64,000 nucleotides of DNA, taken from the NCBI RefSeq assembly GCF_000234665.1, contig NC_018337.1, positions 1,124,556 to 1,188,555 on the forward strand, in the 5' to 3' direction. This DNA is from Leishmania mexicana MHOM/GT/2001/U1103. Taxonomy: Eukaryota; Euglenozoa; Kinetoplastea; Trypanosomatida; Trypanosomatidae. A program made the position numbers and the translations under genes. This document shows, piece after piece, positions 59,583-64,000 of the stretch. The notes under the pieces are model-generated. The model did no database searches. It saw only the letters and a program-made list of their open reading frames with translations, and was not told the origin of the DNA. Position 1 is the stretch's first letter. Each line of letters begins with the position of its first letter.

Positions 59583-61814
59583 ATGCCGTCCAAGCCCGCT
59601 GATGGTGCGCTTCCTGTGACGAAGGATGTCGTGTCCGTCGTCTTCGGGTCTGTCAAGGAGTACAGCAAACTCTCTGCGCAACTTCCGCTGGACGACTACG
59701 ATTATCACCTTGCCTTTCCGGGATTCCGCAAGCATATTCGTGATGACAGTGAAACTCTTATTGCGCTCATGGACGCATGTACGCGGATGCTTCCCAAGCG
59801 GCGGCGCACCAGTCTCTCCGCGGAAGCGGATCCGCGCAGCGGCGCCTTTCACCTGCTCGAGACAGAGCGCACCACGGTTATGGAGGCAGTCGACTCGCTG
59901 CTAGAAAGCGTCGACTCTCTTCTGGACGAGGTGAAGGGGCGTAGGCTGGACGCACAGGAGCAACTCTCCGTCACGTTCGGCTCTGAGCTTGAGGTCTCAC
60001 AGAATCGGGAGGGGGGTGTCGTTGTTGCCGAAGCGGCTAGCGCGCGCGCAGGCGTCCTGCGTCTGGCCCACATACGGCGCCCACAGCTTCTTTTCGGCAC
60101 CCCGGTCGACAATTCAGCGGCGCCGTTTGTGCCGCGCTACTATGACGCATCTGGGCAGTATCACGTTGGGGTGGCTGGTCAGCACCCTTTCGAGTCTGTT
60201 ATCAAGACCTTTTCCGTCCCGGAGTCTCAGATGCTCCCGCGGGCGGAGGTGCCGCCGGTGCCGCTGGACGCATGCCCGCTCACGTTTGTGGACACGACTG
60301 CGGCGATGCAAGCGATGGTCGCGAAGTTGTTGCTGTCGAGCGAGATTGCCGTGGACTTAGAGCACCACGACTTCTACAGTTACCAAGGCTTCACGTGTCT
60401 CATGCAAATCAGTACCCGCGAGGAGGACTTCATCGTGGACTGTCTGAAGCTGCGCTCTTCAATGGGGGCGCTGGCCCCGGTGTTCCTGAACCCGTCGATT
60501 CTGAAAGTGTTTCACGGCGCCCGGGAGGATATTCGGTGGCTGCAGAAAGACTTCTCCCTCTACGTGGTGAACTTCTTCGACACCGGTGTGGCGCTGCAGA
60601 CGCTCCATATGCCTTACAGCCTCGCCTTCGCCGTCGACCACTTCTGCCAGGTTAAGTTGAATAAGAAGTACCAGACGGCAGACTGGCGTGTGCGCCCGCT
60701 GTCGGCAGAGATGGTGCACTACGCGCGCCAAGACACGCACTTTCTCCTCTATGTACATGACCGATTGAAGGCACTGCTCTTGAACAGCGAGGGCCGTGCC
60801 AGTATCGGCAGCCTGCTCGTGCACGTCTACAACGAGAGCAAACAGCTCTCTCTACAGATCTACGAGAAGCCGAACGTGGTGCCTGAGGAGACGTACAAGA
60901 TTGCACTCGGCCGCAGTCTCAGTGGGCTGAACAAGGTGCAGGAGAAGGTTGCGTGCGACGTCTTCAACTGGCGGGACTCGGCGGCACGTGAAGTGGATGA
61001 TTCACCCATGGCCGTGCTGCACCTTTCCTCGGTACTGTCCATTGCGTCTAAGCTGCCAACGACGGCGAAGGAATTGCTGCGATGCTGCGCGCCAGCCACG
61101 GCGGTCGTGCGCGACAATGTCGCCCTCCTCGTGGACTTGGTCAAGGATGCTGTGGCACGTGGCGAGGATGAGGTGGTAACGAACCTGCGCCCGACCCTAC
61201 CTAAAGGAGAATCAGCCGAGGACAGGGAAGCCGGTGCGATGACGGCGGCTAGCAAGGAGTGGAACTTCTATCGTGCCCTCTGCCCCACAGGCGTGCACCG
61301 TCCCATGACGGGAACCCTTCCTTCCTTGGCCAGTGTGGTGAAGACCTTGGCACCAGTCGAAGTGTCGCAGGAGGAGCGCTCTGCCCTTCTCTCGCATACG
61401 ACGCCGTCGCCGTGGTTCACCGCGATGCAAGCCCTGTCGCGTGTCCTCGCCACACGTCCTCCGCAGCACGTTGACCTTCCAGGTGCGGATGTGTTTGCTG
61501 CCCGCCAGGCAGCGGCCGCAGCGGCTGCAGTCTCCGTAGCAGCGGCCCAGGCCTCCAAGACTACTGCAGAGGAGCGCAAGGAGAGCGGCGCAGTCGCCAA
61601 CAGTCGCAGCTGCAGCGCCAGCGAAGTGTCTGAGAAAGCTGAAGAGGATGAATCGACGGCGGACGCCACCACCGCCGCACCGGATGCCGAGGCGACGTCC
61701 GACCCCATCATACCTCTCGACAAGCGGGCGTTCTCCATCAAGCAGGAGTACGGCATCGGGTCCAAGGCACACGCCAAAATGGGTGGCAAAGGAAAGACAC
61801 GTCGGAAGAAGTAG
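59583..61814 (+). CDS. RRP6: nuclear exosome 3'-5' exoribonuclease RRP6 (EXOSC10)
   Basis: 743 residues. The N-terminal part (about 1-150) is the PMC2NT-like region that binds a cofactor. The DEDD-y nuclease domain spans about 235-400: VDLEHH with Asp258 and Glu260, HGAREDIRWLQKD with Asp316, and YARQDTHFLLY with Tyr380 and Asp384. This is the complete catalytic set for hydrolytic 3'-5' RNA degradation. An HRDC domain follows (about 440-515: LNKVQEKVACDVFNWRDSAA, SVLSIASKLPTTAKELL). The C-terminal 200 residues are Ala/Ser/Glu-rich and end in a basic tail (KGKTRRKK), probably nuclear or nucleolar targeting. RRP6 trims 5.8S rRNA, snoRNAs and aberrant transcripts. ATG at 59583 is the first in frame. 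Confidence 0.93.
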   Translation: MPSKPADGALPVTKDVVSVVFGSVKEYSKLSAQLPLDDYDYHLAFPGFRKHIRDDSETLIALMDACTRMLPKRRRTSLSAEADPRSGAFHLLETERTTVMEAVDSLLESVDSLLDEVKGRRLDAQEQLSVTFGSELEVSQNREGGVVVAEAASARAGVLRLAHIRRPQLLFGTPVDNSAAPFVPRYYDASGQYHVGVAGQHPFESVIKTFSVPESQMLPRAEVPPVPLDACPLTFVDTTAAMQAMVAKLLLSSEIAVDLEHHDFYSYQGFTCLMQISTREEDFIVDCLKLRSSMGALAPVFLNPSILKVFHGAREDIRWLQKDFSLYVVNFFDTGVALQTLHMPYSLAFAVDHFCQVKLNKKYQTADWRVRPLSAEMVHYARQDTHFLLYVHDRLKALLLNSEGRASIGSLLVHVYNESKQLSLQIYEKPNVVPEETYKIALGRSLSGLNKVQEKVACDVFNWRDSAAREVDDSPMAVLHLSSVLSIASKLPTTAKELLRCCAPATAVVRDNVALLVDLVKDAVARGEDEVVTNLRPTLPKGESAEDREAGAMTAASKEWNFYRALCPTGVHRPMTGTLPSLASVVKTLAPVEVSQEERSALLSHTTPSPWFTAMQALSRVLATRPPQHVDLPGADVFAARQAAAAAAAVSVAAAQASKTTAEERKESGAVANSRSCSASEVSEKAEEDESTADATTAAPDAEATSDPIIPLDKRAFSIKQEYGIGSKAHAKMGGKGKTRRKK

Positions 61815-62864
61815 TTTGCGCATCGTGGTCTTGGCCGCTTGTTTCCATAAAATCTGCGACCGAGCGTCTCTGACACGAAAAGCGCACACAAAGCCACCGC
61901 AGCTGCGTGACGGCCGGGGCTCTGCGCCACGTGTTTGTTTTCCGCTCTCCTCTTTCGCGTGCCTGCCTGCATGTGTGCTAAGCGCCGCCTCCATGCGGCG
62001 CCGTCACGTAAAACCGCCAAGGGGAAAAACGAAGAAAGAAGGGGGATAGGAAACACATTCAACCATCACCCACGACGACGTAAAATGAATGAAAGAAAAG
62101 CGAAGCGAAGCAAGTGCGAACACAGCACCTTTAAACGAAAACACACAAACACACAAGCAAAGAAAGGGGAACCGAACGCGGTGATCAGCGGTGTGCGTGC
62201 GCGTATCGGTGTAATGCAAGCGCGAGCTAATGTGCGCAAAGGAAAACGTGGAACACACCGAGGAGGCTGCACGGCACCATCTTTGACTCGTTCTGCTGTG
62301 AAACGGTGTCTTGGGGACGGAGCGCGCTGTCACGGCGGCACGCTACCGTGGCTTTCGTCCTACTCGATTCTAGCTCTCAGCGGCGGGGGAACATAAAGCT
62401 TTTTACGCCTCATATGGTCTGACAGCCCTGCGTAGTGGCAGAGTTGTTCTACATTTCTCTGGTTGCAACGTTGCCAACGGCGCTTCCATGTGCATCCCTC
62501 TCTCTCTTCTCTTACCGACGAACCTCGCGGTGCTCATGGGGTGACCGTTTTCCTCCCTGTGCTTCTCGTGCCTCTGTTGGCAAATGATCAGGTGGTGTCT
62601 ACCCCGTCGCAGAACGGCGGACTTGTCCAGTCGCCTCCTCACACACGAGTTTCTGTGTAAGTTTTGTGTGTTTTGTGCCTGCGTCGTCGGTGGCGGCTTC
62701 CGTGTGGAGACAAGGTCTTGAGTACGTCGAAACCAAGGAAGGCGCACAGACACACCGCTTTGTTTCGCTGTGGGTGGGGTCACCTTGGAAGGAGGGGAGG
62801 GGGAGAAGGTTCACCTGCTCCGATCATATTAAAGCAAGTGCACACGTAGCGCGCAAGACGGAGT
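61815..62864 (+). other. intergenic region, no gene seen
   Basis: About 1.05 kb. The first part is mixed, then A-rich (62020-62170), then T/C-rich around 62480-62520. An in-frame stop at 62847-62849 precedes the next gene's ATG. Confidence 0.5.
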
Positions 62865-64000
62865 ATGCCGCTTAATCGGGAGCTGTTGGCGTCCGTGAAG
62901 CTGGAGCCCGTGAGTGACTCGAACTGGGTGGAGGAGGGACATGATAAAGTGAATGACGGTCGCTCCGCCGGCGCGGACGGCTCCCTGCACCCCGCCTCCG
63001 AGGCCGACGAGAATGACGACCAAAACACAGCCACCAAGAATGTTATTCACTGCCTGAAAATAGCACTAGAGCGCGGCATCACGAGCATCTCACTGCCCGA
63101 GAAGCAGCGGCCGTTGAACCCGCAGAAGGACTTTTCGATCGAGTCAACCATGCACTTCAGCGCGTCTCGGCCCGCCAAGGGGGTAGCCTGCTGCGGCGCC
63201 CAAGCCACGGGTGTGAAGGAGGCGCGCAACACACAGATGAAAGATGCCCGCTCGTCCATATTAGGCGGGGTCTACCGGCAAACAAACCGTCCACGAAACG
63301 ACATGTCGCGGATTATCTCCACAGACAATGCCATTTTGAACACCGAGGGCGACCTTGACCGTGACCACGGCGGCTTGACGACTTCCGGTCCAAACTTCGA
63401 TTCATCGTTCGCACGCGCGCGCCGTGCCTATCGCTCACTGACAAGGACGCAGACGTTTGTGGACTTCTCGTCGGATGATGAGGACGATGAGGACGAGGAG
63501 AACATGCCACCAGTGAGCTTTACCTTTACAGATTTTTCGCCCATGTGCTACCGCCACATCCGCGAGTTCTTCAATGTAGATCCGAAGGCGTACTGCGACG
63601 TACTGCGCAACAGCCGCTGGCACAGCATCCCAACACCAGGCAAGTCGGCTGCGCAACTCTTTTTCTGCGGTCGCGATTGGGTGATCAAGACAATGACGGA
63701 ACAGGAGAGCAACTTTCTGCGCAAGATCCTGCACCGGTATTATTATCATGTGCGCGACAACCCTTTCACCTTACTCACACACTTCGTGGGCCACCATTGT
63801 CTTCGCATCGGCACGAAGACGCAAAACTTCATCATTATGCAAAACGTCTTTGCCACCACCAACACGATCCATGAGAAGTTTGACCTGAAGGGCAGCACCA
63901 TCGGCCGCTTTGCCTCGGACGCTGAGAAGCGCCGGACAACGTTCACGCAGAAGGACCTCGATATCAACAGTCCGTTGCATATTGGCCTGGAGCGGCGGAA
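62865..64000 (+). CDS. phosphatidylinositol phosphate kinase (PIPK), 5' part, truncated by window end
   Basis: Open from ATG 62865 to the last base (378 codons plus 2 bases) with no stop, so the gene continues outside the window. The first 200 residues are polar, ending in a Asp/Glu run (DFSSDDEDDEDEEN, about residues 202-215). From about 218 the PIPK fold begins: FTFTDFSPMCYRHIREFF, AAQLFFCGRDWVIKTMTEQE with the catalytic lysine in VIKTM, FLRKILHRYYYHV, and FDLKGSTIGRFAS, a hallmark of PIP kinases. Such enzymes make PtdIns(4,5)P2 or related lipids from PtdIns-monophosphates at membranes. Subtype (PIP5K, PIP4K or Fab1) cannot be set without the activation loop, which is missing here. An in-frame TAG at 62847 fixes this as the first ATG. 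Confidence 0.9.
   Translation, partial: MPLNRELLASVKLEPVSDSNWVEEGHDKVNDGRSAGADGSLHPASEADENDDQNTATKNVIHCLKIALERGITSISLPEKQRPLNPQKDFSIESTMHFSASRPAKGVACCGAQATGVKEARNTQMKDARSSILGGVYRQTNRPRNDMSRIISTDNAILNTEGDLDRDHGGLTTSGPNFDSSFARARRAYRSLTRTQTFVDFSSDDEDDEDEENMPPVSFTFTDFSPMCYRHIREFFNVDPKAYCDVLRNSRWHSIPTPGKSAAQLFFCGRDWVIKTMTEQESNFLRKILHRYYYHVRDNPFTLLTHFVGHHCLRIGTKTQNFIIMQNVFATTNTIHEKFDLKGSTIGRFASDAEKRRTTFTQKDLDINSPLHIGLERR

Noticed and set aside
59849..62062. Long antisense frames within and after RRP6
   Set aside because: Mirror of the GC-rich third positions of RRP6; no independent domains.
1..64000. tRNA, rRNA, CRISPR array or origin
   Set aside because: I looked for cloverleaf-like or conserved rRNA segments and for regularly spaced repeats and saw none; absence cannot be proven by eye.

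Overview
The window looks like a trypanosomatid nuclear chromosome, most probably Leishmania or a close relative. Every confident protein gene lies on the + strand, has no introns, prefers G or C at third codon positions, and is separated from its neighbours by long pyrimidine-rich spacers with microsatellites. Good spliced-leader acceptors (a T/C-rich tract ending in AG) precede several start codons. This is the layout of one directional polycistronic transcription unit; I see no strand switch in 64 kb. Genus and species are inference: retroposon debris of the SIDER2/DIRE type points to Leishmania.

Layout. 1-12 kb: a patatin-like lipase, a small mitochondrial-looking membrane protein and a thioredoxin-fold protein without a CxxC, in gene-poor DNA holding three nearly identical SIDER2-like retroposons. 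12-29 kb: a conserved-looking protein of unknown function, a calcyphosin-like EF-hand protein, a polytopic membrane protein, an SSX2IP/ADIP-like coiled-coil protein, an NME7-like nucleoside diphosphate kinase, a leucine-rich-repeat protein, a large disordered protein and a CEP41 homologue. 29-44 kb: a tau-tubulin-kinase-like CK1 kinase ending in a CaaX box, a CFAP418 (C8orf37) homologue, a beta-helix protein and a PGRMC-type heme-binding protein. 44-64 kb: a mitochondrial carrier, a four-helix membrane protein with a cysteine-rich loop, the nuclear exosome nuclease RRP6 and the 5' part of a phosphatidylinositol phosphate kinase cut by the window edge. Two remnants of an ingi-related LINE (DIRE) lie in this last part. 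The larger keeps a degenerate 2A-like peptide followed by pieces of an apurinic-type endonuclease.

How the genes relate. Trypanosomatid transcription units are usually not functional operons. Even so, the stretch from about 14 to 39 kb is rich in homologues of basal-body and ciliary proteins (CAPSL-like, SSX2IP-like, NME7, CEP41, TTBK-like, CFAP418), so a flagellar-biogenesis neighbourhood is worth testing. Expression is probably set after transcription through untranslated regions, where the SIDER2 elements and several perfect RNA hairpins are found. For most genes I chose the first in-frame ATG; longer reading frames starting at GTG or TTG were judged to be untranslated leader.
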